A stretch of DNA of 18,833 nt, from the NCBI GenBank assembly GCA_002479405.1, contig DLMX01000045.1, forward strand, positions 1 to 18,833. Reading direction: 5' to 3'. The position numbers and the translations under genes were made by a program. Origin of the DNA: Methylophilaceae bacterium UBA7525. GTDB lineage: Bacteria; Pseudomonadota; Gammaproteobacteria; Burkholderiales; Methylophilaceae. Of the stretch, positions 7,727 to 15,610 are shown one piece after another. A model generated the notes under the pieces. It was not told the DNA's origin and did no database searches. It saw only the letters and a program-made list of their open reading frames with translations. Each line of letters begins with the position of its first letter. The stretch's first letter is position 1.

Positions 7727-10153
7727 TTATAAGGTGATGGTTTCAAACTCTTTGTGCTCGTCACGCTTCTGTACGCGTTCCGCCCACGGGTTGACCGCAC
7801 CTTGCAGGGCAAACAGCAGGCGCTCATAGGCCGCTTTGCGGCCTTCGGCATCCTCGAGCACGCGCTTCTTCACGTAATCGAGGCCGACGCGGTTGATCCA
7901 GTGCACGGTACGGTCAAGGTAGCGTGCTTCCTCACGGTAGATCTGGATGAAAGCGCCGGAGTATTCCAGCACTTCGTCATGCGATTTCACCTTGCAGAGG
8001 AATTGTGCGACTTCGGTCTTGATGCCGCCGTTGCCGCCGACATAGATCTCCCAGCCGGAATCGACGCCGATGATGCCGACGTCCTTGATACCGGATTCGG
8101 CGCAGTTGCGCGGGCAGCCGGAGACGGCGAACTTGACCTTGTGCGGCGCCCACATGTGGTCGAAGGCCTTTTCGATATCGATGCCCATCTGCGTCGAATC
8201 CTGCGTGCCGAAGCGGCAGAACTCGGAACCGACGCAGGTTTTGACGGTGCGGATGCCTTTGGCATAGGCGTAACCGGAAGGCATGTCGAGGTCGGCCCAC
8301 ATGTTGACCAGATCTTCTTTCTTCACGCCCAGCAAGTCGATACGCTGGCCGCCGGTGACTTTCACCATGGGCACGGCGTACTTGTCGGCGACATCGGCGA
8401 TCTTTCTTAATTGATCGGGCGTGGTGACGCCGCCATACATGCGCGGTACGACAGAGTAGGTACCATCCTTCTGGATATTGGCGTGCACGCGTTCATTGAT
8501 GAAGCGTGATTGCGGATCGTCCACCGCTTCATGCGGCCAGGTTGAGATCAGGTAATAATTGAGCGCCGGCCGGCAGGTTGCGCAACCATTGGGTGTGCGC
8601 CATTCCATGCCTTTCATCGCGTCCGGGATGTTGAGGTATTTGTGCCGGCGAATCTGCTCGCGCACTTCCTCGTGGTTGAGAACGGTACAGCCGCACACCG
8701 CCTTGCTGGTGGAAGGCGGCGCATAACCGCCACCGAGGGACGAGGCCAGGATCTGCTCGACCAGGCCGACGCAGGAGCCGCAACTGGAGCCGGCCTTGGT
8801 CTGCTTCTTGACGTCGTCGATGGTAAACAGCCCTTTTTCCTTGATGGCCTTGACGATGGTGCCCTTGCAGACGCCGTTGCAGCCGCAGACTTCCATCTCG
8901 TCTGTCATGCTGGATGCCTTGTCCTGACCTTGGTGGCCGGTATTGCCCAGACTGTCCTGACCGAACATCAGGTGGTCGCGGATCTCGTGGATGGGCTTCT
9001 TGTCGCGCAACAGCTGGAAGTACCAGGAGCCATCCGTCGTATCACCATAGAGCACGCTGCCGATGATTTTGTCATCTTTAATGATCAGCTTCTTGTAAAC
9101 ACCTCCCACCGCATCGTGCAAAACGATCTCTTCGGTATCCTCTCCGCCCGTGAAGTCGCCGGCAGAGAAAAGGTCGATGCCGGTGACTTTCAGCTTGGTC
9201 GAGGTGACGGAGCCGACATAGCGGCCGATACCGAAGTTGGCCAGGTGCGTGGCGCACACCTTGGCCATTTCAAAAAGTGGCGCGACCAGACCGTAGGAAA
9301 TCCCACGGTGGGCCACGCATTCGCCCACGGCATAAATGCGCGGGTCGTAAGTCTGCATGGTGTCGTTGACGACGATGCCGCGATCGCAGTGGATGCCGGC
9401 AGATTCCGCCAGTGCAAAGTTGGGGCGGATACCGACCGCCATGACTACCAGGTCGGCCGGGATTTCCTGCCCGTCCTTGAAGCGAACCGCCGCCACGCGA
9501 CCATCTCTGCCTACAAGCTGCTCGGTATCTTTCTCCAGCAGGAATGTCAGGCCCTTGGCTTCCAGCGATTGTTGCAGCATGCGCCCGGCGGTTCTGTCCA
9601 GCTGGCGCTCCAGCAGCCATTCGCTTCTATGTACTACGGTCACCTCCATGCCCTGAATCTTCAAGCCGTTGGCCGCTTCCAGTCCGAGCAGGCCGCCGCC
9701 GATGACCACCGCATGCTTGTAGACCTTGGCCGCGTCTATCATGTCATTGGTGTCCTTGATATCGCGGTAGCCGATCACGCTCTGCAGGTCGGCGCCCGGA
9801 ATCGGCAGCATGAAGGGCCTGGAACCGGTGGCCAGCAGCAGGCGGTCATATTCCGCGCTGGTGCCATCCTCGGCGTAGACTACACGGTTCTTGCGGTCGA
9901 TCTTGTTGATGCGCGCATTGGTGTAGAGCCGGATGTTGTTCTCCGCATACCATTCACGACTATTCAGGATGATGTCGTCTATGGTTTGTTCGTTGGCCAG
10001 TACCGGCGACAGCATGATGCGGTTGTAGTTGGGGTAGGGCTCATCGCCGAACACGGTGATGTCGTAGAGCTCGGGTGCGATCTTCAGCAACTCCTCTACG
10101 GTTCTCATGCCGGCCATACCGTTGCCGACGACGACGAGTTTCAATTTCTTCAT
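7727..10153 (-). CDS. nirB: Assimilatory NAD(P)H-nitrite reductase, large subunit
   Basis: Reduces nitrite to ammonium in the cytoplasm with six electrons from NAD(P)H. Domains in order over 808 residues: an FAD-binding pyridine-nucleotide reductase fold with GNGMAG at 10-15; an NAD site at GGGLLG (152-157); a BFD-type [2Fe-2S] domain with C423, C425, C458 and C461; a second Cys-rich segment with C487, C489, C524 and C527; then the nitrite/sulfite reductase half-domains with the siroheme-[4Fe-4S] cysteines C640, C646, C680 and C684 (CVGSEFC and CPRNC). The protein ends after residue 808, slightly shorter than the roughly 850 of E. coli NirB. The start has a good AGGAGA. It follows cobA by 31 bases and, unusually, is separated from nirD by narK and the kinase gene. 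Confidence 0.96.
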   Translation of the reverse strand: MKKLKLVVVGNGMAGMRTVEELLKIAPELYDITVFGDEPYPNYNRIMLSPVLANEQTIDDIILNSREWYAENNIRLYTNARINKIDRKNRVVYAEDGTSAEYDRLLLATGSRPFMLPIPGADLQSVIGYRDIKDTNDMIDAAKVYKHAVVIGGGLLGLEAANGLKIQGMEVTVVHRSEWLLERQLDRTAGRMLQQSLEAKGLTFLLEKDTEQLVGRDGRVAAVRFKDGQEIPADLVVMAVGIRPNFALAESAGIHCDRGIVVNDTMQTYDPRIYAVGECVAHRGISYGLVAPLFEMAKVCATHLANFGIGRYVGSVTSTKLKVTGIDLFSAGDFTGGEDTEEIVLHDAVGGVYKKLIIKDDKIIGSVLYGDTTDGSWYFQLLRDKKPIHEIRDHLMFGQDSLGNTGHQGQDKASSMTDEMEVCGCNGVCKGTIVKAIKEKGLFTIDDVKKQTKAGSSCGSCVGLVEQILASSLGGGYAPPSTSKAVCGCTVLNHEEVREQIRRHKYLNIPDAMKGMEWRTPNGCATCRPALNYYLISTWPHEAVDDPQSRFINERVHANIQKDGTYSVVPRMYGGVTTPDQLRKIADVADKYAVPMVKVTGGQRIDLLGVKKEDLVNMWADLDMPSGYAYAKGIRTVKTCVGSEFCRFGTQDSTQMGIDIEKAFDHMWAPHKVKFAVSGCPRNCAESGIKDVGIIGVDSGWEIYVGGNGGIKTEVAQFLCKVKSHDEVLEYSGAFIQIYREEARYLDRTVHWINRVGLDYVKKRVLEDAEGRKAAYERLLFALQGAVNPWAERVQKRDEHKEFETITL

Positions 10154-10184
10154 GCTATTTCTCCTCTTTGCTTCCTGTTGCGCG

Positions 10185-10937
10185 CTAGGCAGCGATGGCC
10201 AAAGCGTTCATGAATTCCTTGCAGTTCGACAGCCTGACCACATCGCCGATGACGATAATGGCCGGGCTGCCCAGCCCTTCCTGCTTGACTGCCATCGGCA
10301 GCATGCCGATGGGGCAGGTCACCTGCCGTTGTTCGTTCCGCGTGCCGTGCTGGATGGCAGCGGCAAAAGTGCCGGATGGCAGGCCGGCGGCCAGTAGTTC
10401 CTGCACGATATCGCTGAGGTGATTCATGCCCATGTAGATCACCAGCGTCGTACCGCCATCGATCAGGGCTCGCCAGTTGAGCGGGTGCTCATCCTGCGTG
10501 TGGCCGGTGACAAAGGTGACGCCATGCGTATACTCCCGGTGGGTCACAGGGATGCCGATACTGGCCGGTACGGCAATGCCGCTGGTGATGCCCGAAATGA
10601 TTTCGATTGCTATGCCGGCCTGTCGCAGGGCCAGCATCTCTTCGCCGCCGCGACCGAAAAGAAACGGGTCGCCGCCCTTGAGGCGGGCGACGACCTGCCC
10701 TTGTTCGGCCAAAGACACCATGACCTTGTTGATGAAGGATTGCGGCGTGGATTTGCAGCCGCCGCGCTTACCGACTTCGATTACGCGTGCTTGCGGTGCG
10801 TGCTGCAGGATCTCGCGATTGACCAGGTCGTCGACCAGCACAACATCGGCCGCCTGCAGCGCCTTGATCGCCTTCAGCGTCAGCAGTTCCGGATCGCCCG
10901 GACCTGCCCCTATCAGATATACCTTGCCTTGCGTCAT
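10185..10937 (-). CDS. cobA: Uroporphyrinogen-III C-methyltransferase
   Basis: SAM-dependent methyltransferase that turns uroporphyrinogen III into precorrin-2, the first committed step to siroheme. The 250-residue length matches the stand-alone SUMT enzyme rather than the larger CysG fusion, since the dehydrogenase/ferrochelatase half is absent. Motifs: YLIGAGPGDPELLTLKA near the N-terminus (the glycine-rich SAM site), VDDLV at 35-39, and RLKGGDPFLFGRGGEE at 85-100. Directly upstream of nirB (31 bases), it probably supplies siroheme for the nitrite reductase. The remaining siroheme steps must be encoded elsewhere. It could also be labelled sumT or nasF-like. The ribosome site is weak, and the outer-membrane channel gene ends 16 bases upstream. 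Confidence 0.94.
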   Translation of the reverse strand: MTQGKVYLIGAGPGDPELLTLKAIKALQAADVVLVDDLVNREILQHAPQARVIEVGKRGGCKSTPQSFINKVMVSLAEQGQVVARLKGGDPFLFGRGGEEMLALRQAGIAIEIISGITSGIAVPASIGIPVTHREYTHGVTFVTGHTQDEHPLNWRALIDGGTTLVIYMGMNHLSDIVQELLAAGLPSGTFAAAIQHGTRNEQRQVTCPIGMLPMAVKQEGLGSPAIIVIGDVVRLSNCKEFMNALAIAA

Positions 10938-10953
10938 GGTGTGTTTACGCTTT

Positions 10954-12270
10954 CTAGAATGTGTACATCGCCGTCAGCCAGACCTTCTCGATGTCGGTCT
11001 TGCGGCCGAGCGGGTTGGCGACACGCTCGTCTTCCCTGAAGTTGGCATACTCGGCCTTGACAAAGAACTTGCTGTTGACGCTCCAGGTGGCGGCGAGGTC
11101 AAATTCCTTGCCGAATTTGTCACCGAAACCGCCGCCGAACTTGGCGAAATCCTCATCCGCATTGATGATGTGGTACTCGGCATGCAGGGTCAGTGCGGGC
11201 AATGGTTTGCCGCCGACGGTGATGAAGGTGTCCTTGATGCCTTGTGCCGGTGTGATCAGGAAGTGGTCGGCCCAGCCCTGGAACAGGTGGTTGGTGCCGA
11301 ACGGTGTCTGGAATGCATATTCGCTATCGTTGCTGGAAAGTCTTTCATGATCGATGCGGGCGAACCATGTTTTGTAACCGGCGCCGATACCTGCACGGCC
11401 ATAATGTGCATCGATGCGCTGATCGCCGTCCGAGTAGTCGGTCTGTTTTGCATATTCGGCGGTATAGAGCCAGCGCCACTCATCATTGATTTTGCGGCTG
11501 CCGTCGAGGCGCAAACCGAGGGTTTTGTTCGACTGGTCGGTGCCAGGGCCGAGTACGCTGGTCTTGGCCATGGTGGGTGTCTCGAAATTGGAGAAATAGC
11601 CGTAGCCGACGATGGATTCAGAGGGCGAGAGCCGGTATTTGACGTTGACGATCTCCAGTTCCCCTTCCTGCAGACGGGTGCTGATCTGCTTGACGCGTTC
11701 CAGATGTGCCAGATAAACCTCGGTGTCCGGCAGGCTCTTGTTCAGCATGGAATAACCATCGAACACCTGCATGACCTGGCGGAAGCCGATATCGCCGATG
11801 AAGCGCACGTTATCCAGGTTGATCTGCTGGCGGCCAAGGCGGAAGCGGGTGTTCTTGATGCCGGTCCAGTCCACATAGAGCTGGTTGATATCGGTATCGT
11901 GCGGGTCGACGACGACCGGGTAGTCGCCCATGCCTTTTTCCGGGTCACCCAACCGGCGGTCGTCGTAGCGGTTCTCCAGTTCGGCGACGTTGATGATCTG
12001 CACGCCGACGCTGAAGTTGTGGAATGGAGCTGTCTGCCAGCCAATCAGGCTGCGCAGTGTCAGCGCGCGAGCGTTTTCCGGCTTGCCGTCCTGGTCGACA
12101 TGCTCGTAGCGCAGGCGGAAGTTGGTCATGTTCTTGCCGCCCTTGATCGCATCCAGCAGGGTGTAGTCGGGCAAGGCTTCTTCCGCAGCAGCGCTCAGCG
12201 AAGTGACGCTGAGTCCTATCAGCAGGCTTAAACTCACTTGACGCATCTTGAATCTCATATTAGTTTGCAT
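10954..12270 (-). CDS. Outer-membrane beta-barrel channel, alginate-export-like
   Basis: A 438-residue secreted protein. The signal peptide runs over about residues 1-32 (MRQVSLSLLIGLSVTSLSAAA core, likely cleaved before EEALP). The mature part is rich in alternating aromatic/polar segments and ends in VWLTAMYTF, a C-terminal aromatic typical of Gram-negative outer-membrane barrels. It resembles the alginate-export (AlgE-like) porin family in overall pattern; this is recognition by eye. A nitrate cluster setting, between nrtD and cobA, suggests it lets nitrate (or another anion) cross the outer membrane. That is inference. A longer reading frame extends upstream to 12447, but the ATG at 12270 has AAGGAGC in front and begins directly with the signal peptide, so it is chosen. 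A 148-base gap with hairpins separates it from nrtD. Confidence 0.88.
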   Translation of the reverse strand: MQTNMRFKMRQVSLSLLIGLSVTSLSAAAEEALPDYTLLDAIKGGKNMTNFRLRYEHVDQDGKPENARALTLRSLIGWQTAPFHNFSVGVQIINVAELENRYDDRRLGDPEKGMGDYPVVVDPHDTDINQLYVDWTGIKNTRFRLGRQQINLDNVRFIGDIGFRQVMQVFDGYSMLNKSLPDTEVYLAHLERVKQISTRLQEGELEIVNVKYRLSPSESIVGYGYFSNFETPTMAKTSVLGPGTDQSNKTLGLRLDGSRKINDEWRWLYTAEYAKQTDYSDGDQRIDAHYGRAGIGAGYKTWFARIDHERLSSNDSEYAFQTPFGTNHLFQGWADHFLITPAQGIKDTFITVGGKPLPALTLHAEYHIINADEDFAKFGGGFGDKFGKEFDLAATWSVNSKFFVKAEYANFREDERVANPLGRKTDIEKVWLTAMYTF

Positions 12271-12275
12271 GTGTT

Positions 12276-12282
12276 GCTCCTT
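12276..12282 (-). promoter_or_regulatory. Shine-Dalgarno that fixes the outer-membrane channel start
   Basis: Minus-strand AAGGAGC lies five bases before the ATG at 12270, supporting the shorter protein that starts with a signal peptide. Confidence 0.8.
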
Positions 12283-12337
12283 TTTTAGCGAGAAGGGTGA
12301 CAAAGTGTTTTGGGTGTTCATCACATCCAGGGCACGG

Positions 12338-12365
12338 AGGGACGCGCCCTGACCGGCGTGTCCCT
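12338..12365 (+). terminator. Hairpin with T-tract facing the plus strand, nrtD-porin gap
   Basis: Arms AGGGACGCGCC (12338-12348) and GGCGTGTCCCT (12355-12365) pair at ten of eleven positions around a six-base loop. On the plus strand the stem runs into TTTTTCTTT, a textbook intrinsic terminator shape, although no plus-strand gene lies upstream. On the minus strand it has no T-tract, so there it would be only a stable intercistronic hairpin. A second stem, CAGGGC (12328-12333) with GCCCTG (12346-12351), overlaps it and cannot form at the same time. Confidence 0.5.
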
Positions 12366-12418
12366 TTTTCTTTGCAGCGGTGTTGCGGATGTTTGTTGCT
12401 ACCGATGTGTGCATGGAC

Positions 12419-13225
12419 TTACGCAGCTTTCTTCGCGTGACGTTCATACAAGAACTTCAATACTTCACTACGCAAATGGTTGTATTCGGCGTTTTCAGCC
12501 AATTCCAACCGTTTCCTAGGGCGCGGCAGCGCGACCGGCAGGATCTCGCCGATGCTGGCTGCCGGGCCGTTGGTCATCATGACGATGCGGTCCGAGAGCA
12601 GCACCGCCTCGTCTACATCGTGCGTCACCATCACCGCCGTGCAGCCGGACTTCGCCATGATGTTCATCAGTTCGTCCTGCAGGTGGGCGCGGGTAAGGGC
12701 GTCGAGCGCGCCGAACGGTTCATCCAGCAGCAGCACCTTGGGCTCCATCGCCAATGCACGGGCGATGCCGACGCGCTGCTTCATGCCGCCGGAGATTTCG
12801 CCCGGTCGCTTGTCGGCGGCATGGCTCAGCCCTACCAGTTCCAGTGCAGCCCTGGTCCTGGCGCGTAGCTGTGCCTTGTCTTCCTTTTTGCCGAATACGC
12901 GCTCTACGGCCAGATGGACGTTTTCGCTGCAGGTGAGCCAGGGCAGCAGCGAGTGGTTCTGGAAGACGACGGCGCGCTCCGGACCGGGGCCGGCGATTTC
13001 CCTCCCGGCGCAGAACAGCAGACCGCTGGTGGGTTGCAGCAGACCGGCGATCAGGTTGAGCACGGTCGATTTGCCGCAGCCCGAGTGGCCGATGACCGAG
13101 ATGAACTCGCCCTCGCGGATGTTGAGGTCTATGTCGCGCAAGGCCTCGAACGTGCCCTTTTTGGTGATAAAGGACATGTTGACGTTTTCCAGTTGCACGT
13201 ATCTTTCCTGAATGATCTTTTCCAT
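12419..13225 (-). CDS. nrtD: Nitrate ABC transporter ATP-binding protein
   Basis: The cytoplasmic ATPase that powers NrtAB, 268 residues. Walker A is GHSGCGKST (46-54), the Q-loop glutamine is in VVFQNHSLLPW, the ABC signature is ISGGMKQR (144-151), Walker B is VLLLDEPFGALD (164-175) and the H-loop is VTHDVDEA with H202. It lacks the C-terminal NrtA-like domain of cyanobacterial NrtC, so it is NrtD/SsuB/TauB-like and specific for nitrate only by context. The start at 13225 has AAAGG upstream. An alternative ATG at 13258 overlaps the nrtB stop as ATGA (translational coupling) and would add eleven residues. The frame stays open much further upstream, but only as a shadow inside nrtB. Confidence 0.93.
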   Translation of the reverse strand: MEKIIQERYVQLENVNMSFITKKGTFEALRDIDLNIREGEFISVIGHSGCGKSTVLNLIAGLLQPTSGLLFCAGREIAGPGPERAVVFQNHSLLPWLTCSENVHLAVERVFGKKEDKAQLRARTRAALELVGLSHAADKRPGEISGGMKQRVGIARALAMEPKVLLLDEPFGALDALTRAHLQDELMNIMAKSGCTAVMVTHDVDEAVLLSDRIVMMTNGPAASIGEILPVALPRPRKRLELAENAEYNHLRSEVLKFLYERHAKKAA

Positions 13226-13254
13226 GATTTGCCTTTCGTTCGTCCGTTTTTCCA

Positions 13255-14184
13255 TCATTCGTAGCTGAAGCGTCTGGCGATCATGATCAGCATCTGCTCG
13301 AGCAACAGCCCGACGATGCCGACGACGAAGATCGCGATGATGATGTGCTCCACGTTGAGGTTGTTCCACTCGTCCCAGACCCAGAAGCCGATGCCGACGC
13401 CGCCAGTCAACATTTCTGCTGCGACGATGACCAGCCAGGCGACGCCGATGGAGAGGCGCACGCCGGTCATCATGTAAGGCAGGACGAAGGGGAACAGGAT
13501 GCGGGTGGCGATCTTCCACTCCGACAGCTTGAGTACGCGGGCGACGTTCATGTAGTCTTCCGGCACCTTGCTTACGCCGACCGCGGTGTTGATGATCATC
13601 GGCCAGATGGCGGAGATGAAGATGACCCAGATGGCGGCGGGGTCGGCCGCCTTGAACACCAGTAGCCCGATCGGCAGCCAGGCCAGCGGCGAGACCGGGC
13701 GCAGCATGCCGATGATGGGCGCCGCCATTCTGGAGGCGAAGGCAAAGCGGCCGATAATGAAGCCGAGCGGGATGCCGAGGATGGCTGCCATGCCGAAGCC
13801 GAGGCCGACGCGTTCCAGCGAGTTGAGGATGTTCCAGCCGATGCCCATGTCGTTCGGTCCGTTGTTGTAGAAAGGATCGCTGAATAGCGCGACGGCGGCA
13901 TGCCAGGTCGGAATCGGGCCGGGCAGCCCTTCCGACTGGTAGGAGATCAGAGCCCAGATGGCAGTGAACAGCATGAGACCGAACAGCGGTGGCAGCAGCC
14001 ACTGAAAGAAGGCATTGACCAGTTGCCTGTTCTTCGCCGCTCTGTCATTGATTGCGCTATTGGCAGGCACTTCGGCAACTATCGTCACAGGGGCTGGCGC
14101 TGCTTTTGCCGGCTGTGTGGCAGTGCTGGTTTCGTGGCTCATGTCGGTTTCCAGGTTGTTTCGTTGCAGGCTGATGACGCTCAT
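13255..14184 (-). CDS. nrtB: Nitrate ABC transporter permease
   Basis: Inner-membrane permease of the nitrate/sulfonate/taurine (NrtB/SsuC/TauC) family, 309 residues. A soluble, proline/alanine-rich N-terminal tail (1-55) precedes about six membrane segments, roughly 60-82, 120-145, 155-178, 184-204, 245-262 and 279-303. The EAA-type cytoplasmic loop that docks on the ATPase lies at about 209-245 (EDYMNVARVLKLSEWKIA, then LPYMMTGVRLSIG). The start at 14184 is preceded by AGGGAGA at good spacing; a second ATG at residue 15 has a poorer site. It lies 15 bases after nrtA, and its stop touches the alternative nrtD start, so the three genes form one transcription unit. Confidence 0.94.
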   Translation of the reverse strand: MSVISLQRNNLETDMSHETSTATQPAKAAPAPVTIVAEVPANSAINDRAAKNRQLVNAFFQWLLPPLFGLMLFTAIWALISYQSEGLPGPIPTWHAAVALFSDPFYNNGPNDMGIGWNILNSLERVGLGFGMAAILGIPLGFIIGRFAFASRMAAPIIGMLRPVSPLAWLPIGLLVFKAADPAAIWVIFISAIWPMIINTAVGVSKVPEDYMNVARVLKLSEWKIATRILFPFVLPYMMTGVRLSIGVAWLVIVAAEMLTGGVGIGFWVWDEWNNLNVEHIIIAIFVVGIVGLLLEQMLIMIARRFSYE

Positions 14185-14199
14185 GATGGTTCTCCCTGG

Positions 14200-15495
14200 T
14201 TATGCCTTGATCTTGAAGCCGTTGGCATAGGCCTTCGGATCCTTGCCATCCCACACCACGCCGTCGATCAGTTTGCTGCTGCGCATGACGTCCTTGGGTA
14301 CGGCAATGCCCAGTGCCTTGGCGGCGTCGGTATAGAGGTCGATGCGGTTTACCTGCCTGGCCACGGCCAGGTAATCCGGGTCGGACTTGAGCAGGCCCCA
14401 GCGCTTGTGCTGGGTCATGAACCACATGCCGTCGGACAGGTAGGGGAAAGGCACGCTGCCATCGTTGAAGAACTTCATGTAATTCGGGTCCTGCCAGGAT
14501 TTGCCGAGCCCGTTCTCGTACTTGCCGACGAAGCGGCCTTCGATGACGGCTTCCGGTGCGTTGACGTAGGCCTTGCCGGCAATCAGCTTGGCGACCCTGG
14601 AGCGGTTTTCTGTCGCGTCGATGTAGCGGCTGGCTTCCAGCACGGCCATGAGCATGGCGCGGGCAGTGTTGGGGTTTTTTGCGACAAAGTCGGCGGTGCA
14701 GCCGAGTACCTTTTCCGGGTGATCGGTCCAGATGTCCTGGCTGGTGGCGACCGAGAAGCCGATCTTGTCGTGGATGGCGCGGGCGTTCCAGGGTTCGCCC
14801 ACGCAATAGCCGTCCATGTTGCCGATACGCATGTTGGCGACCATCTGCGGTGGCGGCACGACGATGGTCTTGACGTCCTTGAACGGATTGATACCGTAGG
14901 TTGCAAGCCAGTAGTAGAGCCACATGGCATGGGTGCCGGTGGGGAAGGTCTGGGCAAAGGTGAAATCGCGGTTTTCGTTATCCAGCAGACGCTTCAGTGT
15001 AGGACCACTGGTGACGCCTTTTTCCTTCAACTGGTTGGCGAGCGTGATGCCTTGGCCGTTGTTGTTGAGCGTCATCAGAATGGCCATGTCCTTCTGCTGG
15101 CCGCCGATGCCGAGTTGTACGCCGTACATCATGCCGTAGAGGATATGGGCGCCATGCAGCTCGCCGTTTACCAGTTTGTCGCGTACGCCGGCCCAGGAAG
15201 CTTCCTTGGAAGGCGTGATCTTGATGCCGTACTTCTGGTCGAAGCCCATCTGTGCGGCCACCACGATCGGCGCACAGTCGGTCAGCGGGATGAAGCCGAT
15301 TTTGACTTCCTTGATTTCAGGTTCATCGCTGCCGGCTGCCCAGGCATTGTTGCGGATTTTCTCCGGCACCATGCCCATCAGCGCGGAGGCGCCCATGACC
15401 CCGGCACTGGCACGGAAAAAGTTGCGGCGGCTGCTGTCTATCGGTTCGTTTTCATTCGCGATTTTAGCTGGCGAATGATTGTTGTCTTTGCTCAT
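14200..15495 (-). CDS. nrtA: Nitrate-binding protein of the ABC transporter, Tat-exported
   Basis: Periplasmic substrate-binding protein of the NrtA/CmpA/NasS family, 431 residues. A long N-terminus carries a twin-arginine motif SRRNFF (22-27) followed by a hydrophobic stretch (AGVMGASALMGMVP) and a likely cleavage site after AWA at about 51-53. The mature protein opens with IGFIPLTDCAPIVVA, a hallmark of the nitrate-binding family. The Tat signal argues for transport and against the cytoplasmic sensor NasS, which lacks export signals. The start at 15495 has CAGGAGA upstream. It is the first gene behind the leader terminator, so its expression probably depends on readthrough controlled by NasT. 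It could bind cyanate or bicarbonate instead, but the cluster argues for nitrate or nitrite. Confidence 0.94.
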   Translation of the reverse strand: MSKDNNHSPAKIANENEPIDSSRRNFFRASAGVMGASALMGMVPEKIRNNAWAAGSDEPEIKEVKIGFIPLTDCAPIVVAAQMGFDQKYGIKITPSKEASWAGVRDKLVNGELHGAHILYGMMYGVQLGIGGQQKDMAILMTLNNNGQGITLANQLKEKGVTSGPTLKRLLDNENRDFTFAQTFPTGTHAMWLYYWLATYGINPFKDVKTIVVPPPQMVANMRIGNMDGYCVGEPWNARAIHDKIGFSVATSQDIWTDHPEKVLGCTADFVAKNPNTARAMLMAVLEASRYIDATENRSRVAKLIAGKAYVNAPEAVIEGRFVGKYENGLGKSWQDPNYMKFFNDGSVPFPYLSDGMWFMTQHKRWGLLKSDPDYLAVARQVNRIDLYTDAAKALGIAVPKDVMRSSKLIDGVVWDGKDPKAYANGFKIKA

Positions 15496-15533
15496 TTGAT
15501 TCTCCTGACGGTTGATTCCTATGCAAAAAATCC

Positions 15534-15587
15534 AAATAAAAAAGGCGTCCTGCAGGCGGAATACATTCCGCGAGCAAGGACGCCTTT
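15534..15587 (-). terminator. Intrinsic terminator in the nrtA leader (attenuator)
   Basis: Read on the minus strand, a perfect 10-bp stem AAAGGCGTCC/GGACGCCTTT (15578-15587 with 15541-15550) encloses an inner 6-bp stem GCGGAA/TTCCGC (15566-15571 with 15556-15561, loop TGTA) and runs into TTTTTTATTT. It lies about 45 bases before the nrtA start, between nasT and nrtA, on the coding strand. This is the position and form of the leader terminators controlled by ANTAR antiterminators in nitrate operons. Confidence 0.85.
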
Positions 15588-15594
15588 GTCCGGT

Positions 15595-15610
15595 GGGTCG
15601 TCATTGACCC
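15595..15610 (-). promoter_or_regulatory. ANTAR-type RNA hairpin with hexaloop AATGAC
   Basis: On the minus strand GGGTC pairs with GACCC around the six-base loop AATGAC, with A at loop position 1 and G at position 4. These are the features reported for ANTAR-protein RNA targets (hairpin P2). It ends seven bases before the leader terminator. I did not find a convincing upstream partner hairpin (P1) with the same loop rule. Confidence 0.6.

Noticed and set aside
8642..10213. Long open plus-strand frame (over 500 codons) opposite nirB
   Set aside because: It is antisense to a clearly recognised gene, its translation has no recognisable domain, and high third-position GC keeps the opposite frame open by chance.
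10477..12231. Long plus-strand frame opposite cobA and the outer-membrane channel gene
   Set aside because: Antisense shadow; the minus-strand products are recognisable and well spaced.
10954..12447. Channel protein read from an ATG at 12447
   Set aside because: The extra 59 residues are basic and low in hydrophobicity, cross the intergenic hairpins and overlap nrtD. The signal peptide and Shine-Dalgarno fit the ATG at 12270.
12419..14002. nrtD read as a 527-residue fusion protein
   Set aside because: The upstream half is an out-of-frame reading of nrtB with an arginine-rich nonsense sequence. The ATPase begins near 13225 with a ribosome site.
14200..15495. NrtA interpreted as the sensor NasS
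   Set aside because: The twin-arginine signal and the directly following permease and ATPase genes point to a periplasmic transporter component.
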